Source of the DNA: Stappia sp. WLB 29
GTDB taxonomy: Bacteria > Pseudomonadota > Alphaproteobacteria > Rhizobiales > Stappiaceae
Direction of reading: 5' to 3'
Length of the DNA stretch: 64,000 bases
Assembly: GCF_023507705.1 (NCBI RefSeq)
Contig: NZ_JALBGD010000002.1
Location: 496,001 to 560,000 of the forward strand
Below, piece by piece: positions 36,644 to 45,338 of the stretch. The notes under the pieces are model-generated. The model was not told the DNA's origin. It was given only the letters and a program-made list of their open reading frames with translations, and did not search any database. How positions within the stretch are numbered: position 1 is the stretch's first letter; each line of letters starts with the position of its first letter. The translations under genes were made by a program, and so were the position numbers.

Positions 36644-37348
36644 TCAGCCGGCGGCCGGATGCAGCTCGTAGAGCGTGAGCGGCTGGATCAGGCGAAAGCC
36701 CTTCTCGCTCGCTGTCGCATTGACCTTGAACAGGGCGTCCAGCTCGCCGCGGCGCTCTCGCGCCGCCGCCTTGCGCGCCGGATCGACGGCGACGAGATAG
36801 TCGATGAACTCCTCCAGGGCGGCGAAGTCCGACAGGCGGTCGTAGGTGTCGTGCCGGGCGACGTGCCAGTTTCCGCTGGCGATGTCGGCATCGAGCGCGC
36901 GCAGGGCCGCGGCCCGGATCTCCGTCTCGTCCTCGACCGGGCGCATCACCTCGAAGAAGCTGCCGCGGGCGAGCGGCTCCACGACGATCAGCGCGCCGCC
37001 TTTCGTCAGCACCCGCCGGGTCTCGGCGAGCGCCTGGCGCATCACCGCTTCAGGCACGTGGTGCAGGGCGTTGAGGAAGATCGCCGCGTCGAAGCTGCCG
37101 TCCGCAAAGGGCATGGCCTCGGCGGTCGCGCGCTCGAAGCGGGCGTGCCGTACCGCCTTGCGGGTAGCCTCGATCGCCGCCGCGTCCGGGTCGATGCCGG
37201 TCATCTCGAAGCCCTTGGCAGCGAGCGAGCGCGACAGCGCGCCATGGCCGCAGCCGATGTCGAGTACCTTGCGGGCCTTGCGGCCGGTCAGGATCTCAAG
37301 CAACCGCTCGCCGGTCTGCGGGACGGGAACCGCCTCAGGCCTCGACAC
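36644..37348 (-). CDS. class I SAM-dependent methyltransferase overlapping the CoA-transferase gene
   Basis: Protein of 234 aa. Motif I VLDIGCGHG at residues 28-36, then MTGIDPDAAAI, FDAAIFLNALHHVPEAVMRQAL and VLTKGGALIVVEPLARGSFFE. The GTG at 37348 is selected because GGAG lies 7 nt upstream and it overlaps the CoA-transferase stop by 14 bp, indicating translational coupling. Its substrate is unknown, but the overlap says it is made together with the CoA-transferase; methylation of an acid or acyl intermediate is a possibility (inference). Confidence 0.85.
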   Translation of the reverse strand: MSRPEAVPVPQTGERLLEILTGRKARKVLDIGCGHGALSRSLAAKGFEMTGIDPDAAAIEATRKAVRHARFERATAEAMPFADGSFDAAIFLNALHHVPEAVMRQALAETRRVLTKGGALIVVEPLARGSFFEVMRPVEDETEIRAAALRALDADIASGNWHVARHDTYDRLSDFAALEEFIDYLVAVDPARKAAARERRGELDALFKVNATASEKGFRLIQPLTLYELHPAAG

Positions 37349-38468
37349 GGGAGAACTCCGCGCGGACCCTGTCGGTATCGGCGCCGAGCGCCGGCACCGG
37401 GCCGAACTCCGGCGACTTGCCGTCGACCAGCGCGCCGGGGGCGAGCAGGCGCACCGGGCCGGTCGGCGTGTCCGCCTCGACATGGCGGTTCTGCGGGTGG
37501 CGGACCAGGTCGTCCATGGTGCTCACCCGGCCGAAGGCGATGCGGGCATCGCGCAGCCGGTCGGCCAGCGCATCGCGCGTGTGGCCGGAGAACACCTCGT
37601 TGATGATCGCGTCCAGTTCGGCGCGGTGGGCGACCCGGCGCGAATTGCTGGTGAAGCGGCTGTCGGTCGCCACTTCAGGACGTTCCAGCACGTCGCGGCA
37701 GAAATTGACCCACTCGCGCTCGTTCTGGATCGAGAACAGCACGTCCTTGCCGTCGCTTCCCGAATAGGCGCCGTAGGGAGCGATGGTCGGATGGTTGAGG
37801 CCGTTGCGCTCCGGTTCCTTGCCGCCATAGGCAAACTGCAGGTAGGGCACGTTCATCCAGTCGGCGAGCGCGTGGAACAGCGACACGGCGATATGGCGGC
37901 CCTCGCCGCTGCGCTCGCGGGCGAACAGCGCCTGCAGCACGGCCTGGTGCGCGGTCATGCCGGCCGCGATGTCGCAGACCGAGACGCCGACGCGCGCCGG
38001 GCCTTCCGCATTGCCGGTGATCGCCGACAATCCGCTTTCGGCCTGCACCAAGAGGTCGTAGGCCTTCAGGTCGCGGAACGGACCCTCGTCGCCATAGCCG
38101 GAGATCGACACGGTGATCAGCCGCGGGTTCTCCTGGCGCAGCCGGTCGGGGGCGAAGCCGAGACGGTCGATGGCGCCGGGCGCGAGGTTCTGGATGAAGA
38201 CGTCGGCCTTGGCGATCATCGCCGCCAGCAGGGCGCGGTCGGCATCGTCTCGCAGGTCGAGGCAGACGGACTCCTTGCCGCGGTTGAGCCAGACGAAATA
38301 GGCGCTTTCGCCATGCACCAGATGATCGTAGGCGCGGGCGAAATCGCCCTCGGGCCGCTCCACCTTGACGACGCGCGCGCCGGCTTCCGCCAGCCGCCCG
38401 GACAGATAGGGCGCGGCCACCGCCTGCTCGACGGACACCACGAAGAGACCGGAAAGATCACCCTGCAT
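37335..38468 (-). CDS. class III (CaiB/BaiF) CoA-transferase
   Basis: Formyl-CoA-transferase-fold enzyme (377 aa from the ATG; a TTG 6 nt upstream at 38474 has better RBS spacing, so the start is uncertain). N-terminal VVSVEQAVAAPYLSGRLAEAGARVVKVERPEGDFAR and the catalytic Asp in KAYDLLVQAESGL (D138) are conserved. It moves CoA between acyl donors and a free carboxylic acid. Members of this group include succinyl-CoA:mesaconate/itaconate and mesaconyl C1-C4 transferases. An LTTR site (38546-38564) lies 78 bp upstream and the CitE-like lyase gene is divergent, supporting the CoA-activation step of a branched dicarboxylate pathway. Confidence 0.9.
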   Translation of the reverse strand: MQGDLSGLFVVSVEQAVAAPYLSGRLAEAGARVVKVERPEGDFARAYDHLVHGESAYFVWLNRGKESVCLDLRDDADRALLAAMIAKADVFIQNLAPGAIDRLGFAPDRLRQENPRLITVSISGYGDEGPFRDLKAYDLLVQAESGLSAITGNAEGPARVGVSVCDIAAGMTAHQAVLQALFARERSGEGRHIAVSLFHALADWMNVPYLQFAYGGKEPERNGLNHPTIAPYGAYSGSDGKDVLFSIQNEREWVNFCRDVLERPEVATDSRFTSNSRRVAHRAELDAIINEVFSGHTRDALADRLRDARIAFGRVSTMDDLVRHPQNRHVEADTPTGPVRLLAPGALVDGKSPEFGPVPALGADTDRVRAEFSRVEA

Positions 38469-38545
38469 TTTCAAAGCTTCTCCCTGTAAGTATCGCCAGT
38501 ATGCCCGAAGCGCGGCATCGGGAGTAATAGAGGGGAGCGCCCGCA

Positions 38546-38617
38546 GCTATTGCCGCAATCTATGCCCCGGCGGCCATTCTCGCCCTGCCGCAGCCCCTGC
38601 CATAGCCGCAATCAATG
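38546..38617. promoter_or_regulatory. LysR-type sites between CoA-transferase and CitE-like genes
   Basis: GCTATTGC-N6-CTATG at 38546-38564, with a T-N11-A core, matches the sites at 47733 and 53449. A second copy of its right part, GCCGCAATC(T/A)ATG, occurs at 38552-38564 and 38605-38617, 53 bp apart (about five helical turns). A further GCTATTG half-site lies at 38634-38640. Together they suggest cooperative LTTR binding in the divergent promoter. Confidence 0.68.
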
Positions 38618-38709
38618 AGGGCGGACGCAATTCGCTATTGGCCGGCGCGCGCCGCTCGCGCTTTTGTGGGCGCCTGCGACTTCTGACCAACCCATCCGGC
38701 GGACCCATC

Positions 38710-39549
38710 ATGACACATCGCAACGAGACGACCGCGAAGGTCGACCGCATCACCCTGCCGCTCTTCGTGCCCGGCGACCGGCCGGAGCGTTTCGCCAAGG
38801 CGGTCGCCGCCGGCGCCGACGCGGTCATCGTCGACCTGGAGGACGCGGTCGCGCCCGCCGCCAAGGAGGCGGCGCGTGCCGGGCTTGCCGAGGCACTGGC
38901 ACCACTGGTCGGCGAGGCGAGCATCCTGGTGCGCGTCAATGCCGGCGGCACGCCCTGGCATGCGGCGGATCTTGCCGCCTGCGCCGGCATTGCCGGTCTT
39001 GCCGGCGTCGTCCTGCCCAAGGCGGAGACGGGAGCCGATTGCGCCGGCGTTGCCGAGGCGACCGGCCTGCCGGTGATCGCGCTGGTGGAAAGCGCAAGAG
39101 GCCTTGCCAATGCCGGGGAGGTGGCCGGCGCCAGCGCTCGGCTCGCCTTCGGCTCCATCGATTTTGCCGCCGATCTCGGTATGGCGCACGCGCGCGAGGT
39201 GCTGCGCCCGGCCCGCTTCGCCCTGGCGATGGCCGCGCGCCTTGCCGGCCAGTGCGGCCCCATCGACGGGGTGACCACCGCACTCAAGGACGAGGAGGCG
39301 ATTGCCGGCGACTGCCGCCATGCGGTGGAGATGGGTTTTGCCGGCAAGCTAATCATCCATCCGGCGCAGATCGCTCCGGCGCGGCGGGGCTTTGCGCCGT
39401 CGCAGGCCGAGTGCGCGTGGGCGCAGCGGGTGCTTGCGGCCGTGGAGGGGGGCGCTGCGGCGGTCGCCGTCGACGGCGCGATGGTCGATGCGCCGGTGAT
39501 CATCAAGGCCCGGCAGATCCTGGCCCGCGCCGCCTCCGCCGCCGGCTGA
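38710..39549 (+). CDS. CitE-like CoA ester lyase (HpcH/HpaI aldolase family)
   Basis: Mg2+-dependent TIM-barrel lyase (279 aa). LFVPGDRPERFAKA (about 18-31) binds CoA, VIVDLEDAVAP (about 39-49) is the metal site, and LIALVESARGLANA-type and FGSIDFAADLG motifs (carboxylate ligands) follow; HPAQIAPA closes the barrel. Such enzymes cleave malyl-, methylmalyl- or citramalyl-CoA. Divergent from the CoA-transferase, with shared LTTR sites between, so it probably performs the final C-C cleavage to acetyl-CoA plus pyruvate or a similar pair. Exact substrate is inferred. Confidence 0.88.
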   Translation: MTHRNETTAKVDRITLPLFVPGDRPERFAKAVAAGADAVIVDLEDAVAPAAKEAARAGLAEALAPLVGEASILVRVNAGGTPWHAADLAACAGIAGLAGVVLPKAETGADCAGVAEATGLPVIALVESARGLANAGEVAGASARLAFGSIDFAADLGMAHAREVLRPARFALAMAARLAGQCGPIDGVTTALKDEEAIAGDCRHAVEMGFAGKLIIHPAQIAPARRGFAPSQAECAWAQRVLAAVEGGAAAVAVDGAMVDAPVIIKARQILARAASAAG

Positions 39550-39560
39550 CCGGGTTCCGC

Positions 39561-39610
39561 AAAAAAGACGCCCGTGCCATCGGCCAAAAAAAGACGCCCG
39601 TGCCATCGGC
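39561..39610. repeat. direct repeat duplicating half of a terminator
   Basis: A 24-bp unit (six A residues, then GACGCCCGTGCCATCGGC) occurs at 39561-39584 and 39587-39610, two bases apart. Only the second copy has the matching right arm of the hairpin, so the tandem duplication supplies two interchangeable left arms. Confidence 0.85.
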
Positions 39611-39620
39611 ACGGGCGTTT
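39586..39620 (-). terminator. terminator of the Liv/ALDH/SDR operon, bidirectional shape
   Basis: ACGCCCGTGCC (39594-39604) pairs with GGCACGGGCGT (39608-39618), an 11-bp perfect stem. On the minus strand it is followed by C and seven T residues (39592-39586), placing a strong terminator just after the SDR gene. On the plus strand only three T follow, so it may also weakly end citE transcription. Confidence 0.87.
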
Positions 39621-39663
39621 CCAGTGGTGGGGCAGGGGACCCCTGGCTGCTCGGTCAGACTGG

Positions 39664-40413
39664 CTAGATCGTGCGCCCGCCATCGACCTCGAGGATGACG
39701 CCGGTGATGAAGTCGGCTTCGTCCGAGGCGAGGTAAAGCGCGGCATTGGCGATGTCGCGCGGCTGCGACAGGCGGCCGAGCGGGATGGTGGCGAGGAATT
39801 TCGCCCGGTTCTCCGGCGTGTCCGGCATGCCCATGAACTGCTCCAGCAGGCCGGTGACGCCCATCACCGGGGCGATGCCGTTGACGCGGATCTTGTCGGG
39901 GGCGAGCTCGACGGCAAGGCTGCGGGTCATCAGGTTCACCGCGCCCTTCGACGAGTTGTACCAGGTCAGGCCCGGACGCGGCCGGATGCCGGCGGTCGAG
40001 CCGACATTGATCATCACGCCGGCGCCCTGCTCGCGCCAGATCGGCACGCAGGTCTTGGTCATGTGGAAGATCGACAGCACGTTGATGTCGTAGATCTTGC
40101 GGAAGGTCGCCTCGTCCGTCTCCATCAAGGGCCGGTTCGGGTTGGTCCAGCCGGCATTGTTGACCACGATGTCGAGCGAGCCGAAGGCATCGCAGGTCTT
40201 CGCCACGGCCGCCGCCACGTCCTCGGCCTTGGAGACGTCGCACTTGACGGCGATGGCCGCATCGCCGAGCTCGGCGGCGACGGCCCTGGCGCCGTCCTCG
40301 TTCAGGTCGACGATCGCCACCTTGGCGCCTTCGCGCACATAGGTCTCGGCGATGCCCTTGCCGAAGCCGGAGGCGGCGCCGGTGACGAGAGTGGTTTTTC
40401 CTTGAAGTCGCAT
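39664..40413 (-). CDS. SDR-family NAD(P)-dependent oxidoreductase
   Basis: Classical short-chain dehydrogenase (249 aa). Cofactor loop TLVTGAASGFGKGIA (TGxxxGxG, about residues 8-22), VNNAG motif in DIVVNNAGWTNP, the catalytic Ser in NVGSTAGI and Tyr/Lys in WYNSSKGA, where the YxxxK is read as YNSSK. Last gene of the cyclase-liv-ALDH operon; 13 nt from the ALDH stop. Probably interconverts an alcohol/ketone intermediate of the same pathway. Confidence 0.9.
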   Translation of the reverse strand: MRLQGKTTLVTGAASGFGKGIAETYVREGAKVAIVDLNEDGARAVAAELGDAAIAVKCDVSKAEDVAAAVAKTCDAFGSLDIVVNNAGWTNPNRPLMETDEATFRKIYDINVLSIFHMTKTCVPIWREQGAGVMINVGSTAGIRPRPGLTWYNSSKGAVNLMTRSLAVELAPDKIRVNGIAPVMGVTGLLEQFMGMPDTPENRAKFLATIPLGRLSQPRDIANAALYLASDEADFITGVILEVDGGRTI

Positions 40414-40426
40414 GTCTTTGCTGTCC

Positions 40427-41881
40427 TCAGCCGTGATTGTGGACGACGGTCTTGATGTGAGAGAATTCGTGCAGCGCCGCGAAGCCCTTCTCGCGGCCGT
40501 GGCCGGACTTGCGGATGCCGCCGAAGGGCAGCTCGATGCCGCCGCCCGCGCCGTAGCCGTTGATGAAGACCTGGCCGCAATGCATCGCCTTGGCGACGCG
40601 CTGCTGGCGGCCGCCGTCGCGGGTCCAGATGCCGGCGACGAGGCCGTATTCGGTGCCGTTGGCGATGCGGATCGCCTCCGCCTCGTCGTCGAAGGGGATG
40701 GCGCACAGAACGGGTCCGAACACCTCCTCCTGGGCGATTCTGGAGTTCGGGTCGCAGGGGCCGAACAGGGCGGCGGCGACGTAGTAGCCGCCTTCCGGCG
40801 AGCCCTTGGCGATGCTGCCGCGGGCGACCAGCGGTGCATCGGCCTCGGCGATATAGGTCTCCACCCGCTTCTTCTGGCGGGCCGAGATCAGCGGCCCGAG
40901 CACGGCGTCCTCGCCGGAACCGGAGGCCGCGACCGCCTCGAAGCGGGTCTTCAGCTCGGCCATCACCTTGTCGTAGATGCCCCGCTGCAACAGCACGCGC
41001 GAGCCGGCCGAGCAGGTCTGGCCGCCGTTCTGGATGATGGCGTTGACCAGCACCGGATAGACCGCGTCGAGATCGGCATCGTCGAAGATGATCTGCGGCG
41101 ACTTGCCGCCGAGCTCCAGCGTGCAGCCGATGAAGTTGCGCGCCGCCGCCGTCTGGATCAGCACGCCGACTTCCGGCGAGCCGGTGAAGGACAGGAAGTC
41201 GACCTTTCGATGCTCGGACAGGGCCTTGCCGGCGACCTCGCCGCGGCCGGTGACGATGTTGATGGCGCCGGCCGGGAAGCCGACCTCCATAGCCAGTTCG
41301 CCGATGCGCAGCGCCGTCAGGCAGGCGTCCTCCGCCGGCTTCAGCACGGTGGCGTTGCCCATGGCAAGTGCCGGGGCGATCGAGCGGCCGAACATCTGCG
41401 CCGGATAGTTCCACGGGATGATGTGGCCGGTGACGCCATGCGGCTCGCGCAGCACCTGCACGTTGTAGCCGTTGAGGAAGGGAATGACCTCGCCATGCAC
41501 CTTGTCCGCGGCGCCGCCGTAATATTCGAAGTAGCGGGCCGTCGCGATCATGTCGGCGCGCGCCTGCTTGATCGGCTTGCCGTTGTCCATGGTCTCGAGC
41601 CGGGCGAGCGCCTCGGCCTCCTCCAGGATGCGGTTGCCGAGGCGCACCATCAGCCGGCCGCGCTCGGCCGCCGTCAGCTTGGACCAGGGCCCGCCGTCGA
41701 ACGCGGCGCGGGCGGCCGCAACCGCCGCATCGACATCCTCGGGGCCGCTGTCGGCGATGCGGGTGAACACTTCGCCGTCGATGGGCGAGCGCACGTCCAT
41801 CTCCTTGCCGGAGGCCGCCGGCACCCATTTCCCGTCGATCAGGTTGAGGGCGCGGGGCAGGGGGACGTTTGTGACAGTCAT
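40427..41881 (-). CDS. NAD(P)-dependent aldehyde dehydrogenase
   Basis: ALDH superfamily enzyme (484 aa). Catalytic Cys290 in NGGQTCSAGSR and general-base Glu256 in LELGGKSP keep the canonical 34-residue spacing. The Rossmann segment IIPWNYPAQMFGRSIAPALAMGN and the C-terminal PFGGIRKSGHGREKG are intact. Its ATG overlaps the livF stop as TGATG, so it is coupled to the transporter. It likely oxidises an aldehyde formed by the zinc alcohol dehydrogenase or SDR to a carboxylate that the CoA-transferase then activates. Confidence 0.94.
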   Translation of the reverse strand: MTVTNVPLPRALNLIDGKWVPAASGKEMDVRSPIDGEVFTRIADSGPEDVDAAVAAARAAFDGGPWSKLTAAERGRLMVRLGNRILEEAEALARLETMDNGKPIKQARADMIATARYFEYYGGAADKVHGEVIPFLNGYNVQVLREPHGVTGHIIPWNYPAQMFGRSIAPALAMGNATVLKPAEDACLTALRIGELAMEVGFPAGAINIVTGRGEVAGKALSEHRKVDFLSFTGSPEVGVLIQTAAARNFIGCTLELGGKSPQIIFDDADLDAVYPVLVNAIIQNGGQTCSAGSRVLLQRGIYDKVMAELKTRFEAVAASGSGEDAVLGPLISARQKKRVETYIAEADAPLVARGSIAKGSPEGGYYVAAALFGPCDPNSRIAQEEVFGPVLCAIPFDDEAEAIRIANGTEYGLVAGIWTRDGGRQQRVAKAMHCGQVFINGYGAGGGIELPFGGIRKSGHGREKGFAALHEFSHIKTVVHNHG

Positions 41882-42558
41882 CAGTGGGTCCTTTCGTGCT
41901 CGAGCGAGCTTTCGGAGACTTCCCCGCGCTCGATCAGGAGCGTGCGGCTGGCGAAGCCGCGCAGCAGGGAGGGGTTGGATTCGGTGATGATCAGGGTCAC
42001 CGTCCGGTCGGCGTCGCGCAACGCCTTCAGCGCCTCGGCATAGCGCAGGGCCAGCGCCGGGGCGAGACCCTGGAACGGCTCGTCGAGCATGATGAGGCGG
42101 GTGCCCAGCATCAGGGCGCGGCCGAGGGCGACCATCTTGCCCTGGCCGCCGGAGACGTTGCCGGCCGGGCGGCCGGCCATCGTCTTCAGCTCCGGCAGGA
42201 TGTGGTAGACCCGGTCGAGCCGGCGTTTGGTCTCGGCCGCGTCCAGCTTGGCGACCTGCGCCGGCAGCAGGATGTTCTCCTCCACGGTGAAGGCGGAGAA
42301 CAGCCGCCGGTCCTCCGGCGCATAGCCGATGCCGAGGCCCGGGCGTTTTGCCGGCAACAGGCCGGTGATGTCCTCGCCCTCGAAGCGGATGCTGCCGGTG
42401 ACCGTGGTGAAGCCCATGATCGAGCGCAGCAAGGTGGTCTTGCCGGCGCCGTTGCGACCGATCAGGGCGACGGTCTCGGCGGCGGAGATGGTGACGTCGA
42501 GATTGCGCAGGATCGGGATGATGCCGATCGAGGCGCCGACATTGCTCAGTTCCAGCAT
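41881..42558 (-). CDS. livF: branched-chain amino acid-type ABC transporter ATP-binding protein LivF
   Basis: ATPase of 225 aa: Walker A GRNGAGKT (34-41), a Q-loop region with GIGYAPEDRRLF typical of LivF, signature NVSGGQGKMVALGRAL and Walker B LIMLDEPFQGLAP. Overlaps livG (TGATG at the livG stop) and the ALDH start. Forms the Liv ATPase heterodimer with LivG. Confidence 0.94.
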   Translation of the reverse strand: MLELSNVGASIGIIPILRNLDVTISAAETVALIGRNGAGKTTLLRSIMGFTTVTGSIRFEGEDITGLLPAKRPGLGIGYAPEDRRLFSAFTVEENILLPAQVAKLDAAETKRRLDRVYHILPELKTMAGRPAGNVSGGQGKMVALGRALMLGTRLIMLDEPFQGLAPALALRYAEALKALRDADRTVTLIITESNPSLLRGFASRTLLIERGEVSESSLEHERTH

Positions 42559-43307
42559 CACACGGCCTCCCCGATGACGTCGCGGATCACGTCGGGATGG
42601 CGCAGGATTTCCTCCGGCGATCCCTGCATCTGCAGCCGGCCGGCGGCCCACACGGCCACCTCGTCGGCGTAGCGCGAGACGATGCCCATGTCGTGCTCGA
42701 CGAAGACGCTCGTCACCTTCGCCTCGGACAGCGCCTTGACCAGGATTTCCATGATCTTGAACTTCTCCGAGGAGGCGACGCCCGAGGTCGGCTCGTCCAT
42801 CAGCAGCAGCTTCGGCCGCAGGGCCAGCGCCACGGCGATGTCGACCAGCTTGCGCTGGCCTTCCGAGAGCTCCACCACCAGCCGGTCGGCGACATCGGCG
42901 CAGCCGACCATGTCGAGCAGGTGCAGCATCTCGGCCCGCTCGCGGATGCGGTGCAGGTTCTGCAAGGGATGGCGCAGCTGCTCGCGGGCAGCGGCCGAGA
43001 TCAGCAGGTTTTCGAGCGCGGTGTGCTCGGTGAACAGCTGCGGGATCTGGAAGGCACGGGCAACGCCGAGGCGCACGATGCGGCGCGGCGGCAGCGGCGT
43101 GACGTCCTGGCCCTCGAAATAGACCTTGCCCCTGGTCGGCTTGATCCAGCCGGTGCAGATGTTGAGGAACGTCGTCTTGCCGGCGCCGTTCGGGCCGATG
43201 ATGGCGAGGTTCTTGCCCCGCTCGATGGCGAGCGACACGTCGTCGGCGGCGACGACGCCGCCGAAGCTGATCTGCAGGTTGCGGGCTTCGAGAAGGATCT
43301 CGCTCAT
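42558..43307 (-). CDS. livG: branched-chain amino acid-type ABC transporter ATP-binding protein LivG
   Basis: ATPase of 249 aa: Walker A GPNGAGKT (38-45), LivG-type VARAFQIPQLFTEHTALEN, signature ELSEGQRKLVDIAVAL, Walker B LLLMDEPTSGVAS and FVEHDMGIVSRYADEVAVW near the end. The signature has SEGQ rather than SGGQ, common in LivG. Overlaps livM at its start. Confidence 0.94.
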   Translation of the reverse strand: MSEILLEARNLQISFGGVVAADDVSLAIERGKNLAIIGPNGAGKTTFLNICTGWIKPTRGKVYFEGQDVTPLPPRRIVRLGVARAFQIPQLFTEHTALENLLISAAAREQLRHPLQNLHRIRERAEMLHLLDMVGCADVADRLVVELSEGQRKLVDIAVALALRPKLLLMDEPTSGVASSEKFKIMEILVKALSEAKVTSVFVEHDMGIVSRYADEVAVWAAGRLQMQGSPEEILRHPDVIRDVIGEAV

Positions 43308-44257
43308 TCCGACCTCCCTTTGCCGGTCAGGCGGGCCAGCGCCGCATCGTAGATGCCGATCACGCCCTTGGGCGCGAACAGGATGATGACGAGCAGGAAG
43401 CCGCCGAGCACCATCTGCCACACGTCGCCGGCAAAGGCCGAGGCGTAGGTGCGGATGGTCTCGTAGATGACCGCGCCCACGAAGGCGCCGGCGACCGAGC
43501 CGGCACCGCCCAGCACGGCGATGAAGACCATCTCGCCCGAGCGGATCCACCAGGCGAATTCCGGCGTCACGACGCCCTGGACGATGCCCATGATGACGCC
43601 GCCGGTGCCGCACAGGGCCGCCGACAGGATGTAGCCGGACAGCAGCGCGCGCTGCGGCGAGACGCCGAGATATTGCAGGCGGGTCTCGTTGGTCTTGATG
43701 GTCTGGAAGATCTGCCCGGCGGGCGAGGCGAACCAGCGCATGGTGAACCAGCCGAGAAGGAGCACCAGGGCCACCGACAGGTAGAACATGATCAGCTCGA
43801 ACGGGCCGCGCTCGAGCGCCATGCCGAACACGGTCGGGCGCGGTAGGCGGATGCCGTCGGCGCCGCCCGTGTAGTGGTAGAACTTCTCCAGGATCGACCA
43901 GAAGATCATCGAGAAGGCGAGGTTCAGCATGCCGAAGAAGATGCCGCGGTAGCGCACCACGAACAGGCCGACGATGATGCCGGACAGCACCGCGCCGGCA
44001 ACCGCGACGACGAGCACCAGCACGAGGTCGGCGCCGGGCATGGAGGCCGACAGGAAGGCGGCGGCATAGGCGGCGATGGCGAAGTAGAGCGCGTGGCCGA
44101 ACGAGACCTGGCCGGCGCGCAGCAGCACCGTCACGCCGACGACGGCGATGCCCTTGGCGAGCGCCAGGTTCATCAGGAGCTGAAGCTGCGGCGCGGCGAA
44201 GGGAATCGCGGCGACGGCGAGCACGAGAAGGGCCGGAATGGCCAGACGAAAGGTCAT
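43304..44257 (-). CDS. livM: branched-chain amino acid-type ABC transporter permease LivM
   Basis: Permease of 317 aa with about nine helices. LivM motifs: GQVSFGHALYFAIAAYAAAF (about residues 49-68), RYRGIFFGMLNLAFSMIFW and the late GGAGSVAGAFVGAVIYETIR followed by APKGVIG. Ten nt separate it from livH. Confidence 0.94.
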   Translation of the reverse strand: MTFRLAIPALLVLAVAAIPFAAPQLQLLMNLALAKGIAVVGVTVLLRAGQVSFGHALYFAIAAYAAAFLSASMPGADLVLVLVVAVAGAVLSGIIVGLFVVRYRGIFFGMLNLAFSMIFWSILEKFYHYTGGADGIRLPRPTVFGMALERGPFELIMFYLSVALVLLLGWFTMRWFASPAGQIFQTIKTNETRLQYLGVSPQRALLSGYILSAALCGTGGVIMGIVQGVVTPEFAWWIRSGEMVFIAVLGGAGSVAGAFVGAVIYETIRTYASAFAGDVWQMVLGGFLLVIILFAPKGVIGIYDAALARLTGKGRSE

Positions 44258-44267
44258 CCGTTCCTCC

Positions 44268-45173
44268 TCAGATCTTGCGGGCGGTCGGGCTGCCGAACAG
44301 CCCTTCCGGGCGCACCAGCAGGACGATCAGCATGATGAGATAGGGAACGAGCACCGCCGTCTCCGGCCAGACATAGACCGCGAAGGAGCGGCCGAGGCCG
44401 ATCAGCAGCGCGGTGAAGGCCGCGCCCTCGATCTGGCCGAGACCGGCTGTCGCCACCACGGCGAAGGACAGCACGATCATGTCCGCGCCCATGCCCGGCA
44501 GGATCGAGGTGGTGGGCGAAGCCAGCGCGCCGCCGAGCCCGGCAAGGGCCGCGCCGACGATGAAGGTCACCAGGAACACCTTGTCGGCGTCGATGCCGAT
44601 GGACTGGGCCGCTTCGCGGTCCTCGGTGGTCGCCAGGATCAGCTTGCCGAGGATGGTGTGGCGCAGGAAGAAGCGCAGGCCCACCAGCAGCGTCAAGGCC
44701 AGCAGCGGCAGCAGGATCAGCTGATAGACGGTGTAGTTGACGCCGAAGACCTTCACCATGCCGAGCGCCTGCAGCGCCGAGGCCTGGAAATAGGGCTGGG
44801 TACCCCAGACCAGCCGCTGCACGTCCTCCAGGATCATGAAGACCGCGAAGGTCACCAAGAGCTGGAGCACTTCCGGCTTGTTGTAGATCCGGCGCAGCAG
44901 CAGCCATTCGATGGGGCCGCCGAGCAGCACGCCGACCAGGACCGCCGAGACGATCATCAGCGGGAAGGCCAGCAGCGGCGCGAAGCCGAGCGCCAGCACG
45001 TAGCCGGTGAGCGTGGCCGTCAGATACGCGCCGACCGCATAGAGCGAGCCGTGCGCGACGTTGAGGATGCGCATCACGCCGAAGATCAGCGTGAGCCCCA
45101 CGGCGACACTGAAGACGAGGGCCGCATAGGCGATGCCGTCGAACAGGGCCAGAAGGAAGATGGTGAGGTTCAT
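44268..45173 (-). CDS. livH: branched-chain amino acid-type ABC transporter permease LivH
   Basis: Permease of 301 aa. LivH features: DGIAYAALVFSVAVGLTLIFGVMRILNVAHGSLYAVGAYL near the N-terminus (about 12-51), AGLGGALASPTTSILPGMGADMIVLSFAVVATAG in the middle and VRPEGLFG at the end. No strong Shine-Dalgarno is seen before the ATG at 45173. A 13-bp hairpin separates it from livK. Confidence 0.93.
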   Translation of the reverse strand: MNLTIFLLALFDGIAYAALVFSVAVGLTLIFGVMRILNVAHGSLYAVGAYLTATLTGYVLALGFAPLLAFPLMIVSAVLVGVLLGGPIEWLLLRRIYNKPEVLQLLVTFAVFMILEDVQRLVWGTQPYFQASALQALGMVKVFGVNYTVYQLILLPLLALTLLVGLRFFLRHTILGKLILATTEDREAAQSIGIDADKVFLVTFIVGAALAGLGGALASPTTSILPGMGADMIVLSFAVVATAGLGQIEGAAFTALLIGLGRSFAVYVWPETAVLVPYLIMLIVLLVRPEGLFGSPTARKI

Positions 45174-45236
45174 GGTCGTCCATTCGGTCGATGGGCGGAA
45201 CGGTCCGCAGGCTTGCCGCGGCGGCGTGTTTCGGAA

Positions 45237-45266
45237 CCGCCCCGGACGGGTCACCGTCCGGGGCGG
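45237..45266 (-). other. GC-rich intercistronic stem-loop between livK and livH
   Basis: CCGCCCCGGACGG (45237-45249) and CCGTCCGGGGCGG (45254-45266) form a perfect 13-bp stem with a GTCA-type tetraloop, in the 165-bp gap between binding-protein and permease genes. No T-tract follows on the minus strand. Likely attenuates downstream expression or protects livK mRNA. Confidence 0.8.
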
Positions 45267-45338
45267 GCCGGGAGGAAGGCCGGGGGGAGCGGACCCAGGC
45301 ACGCCTGCCCTGGTCCGCTCGTGCTGTCCCGGCGCTTC

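Noticed and set aside
38601-38617. Inverted copy of the LTTR motif
   Set aside because: Only one half matches; treated as part of the repeated GCCGCAATC element rather than a full fourth site.
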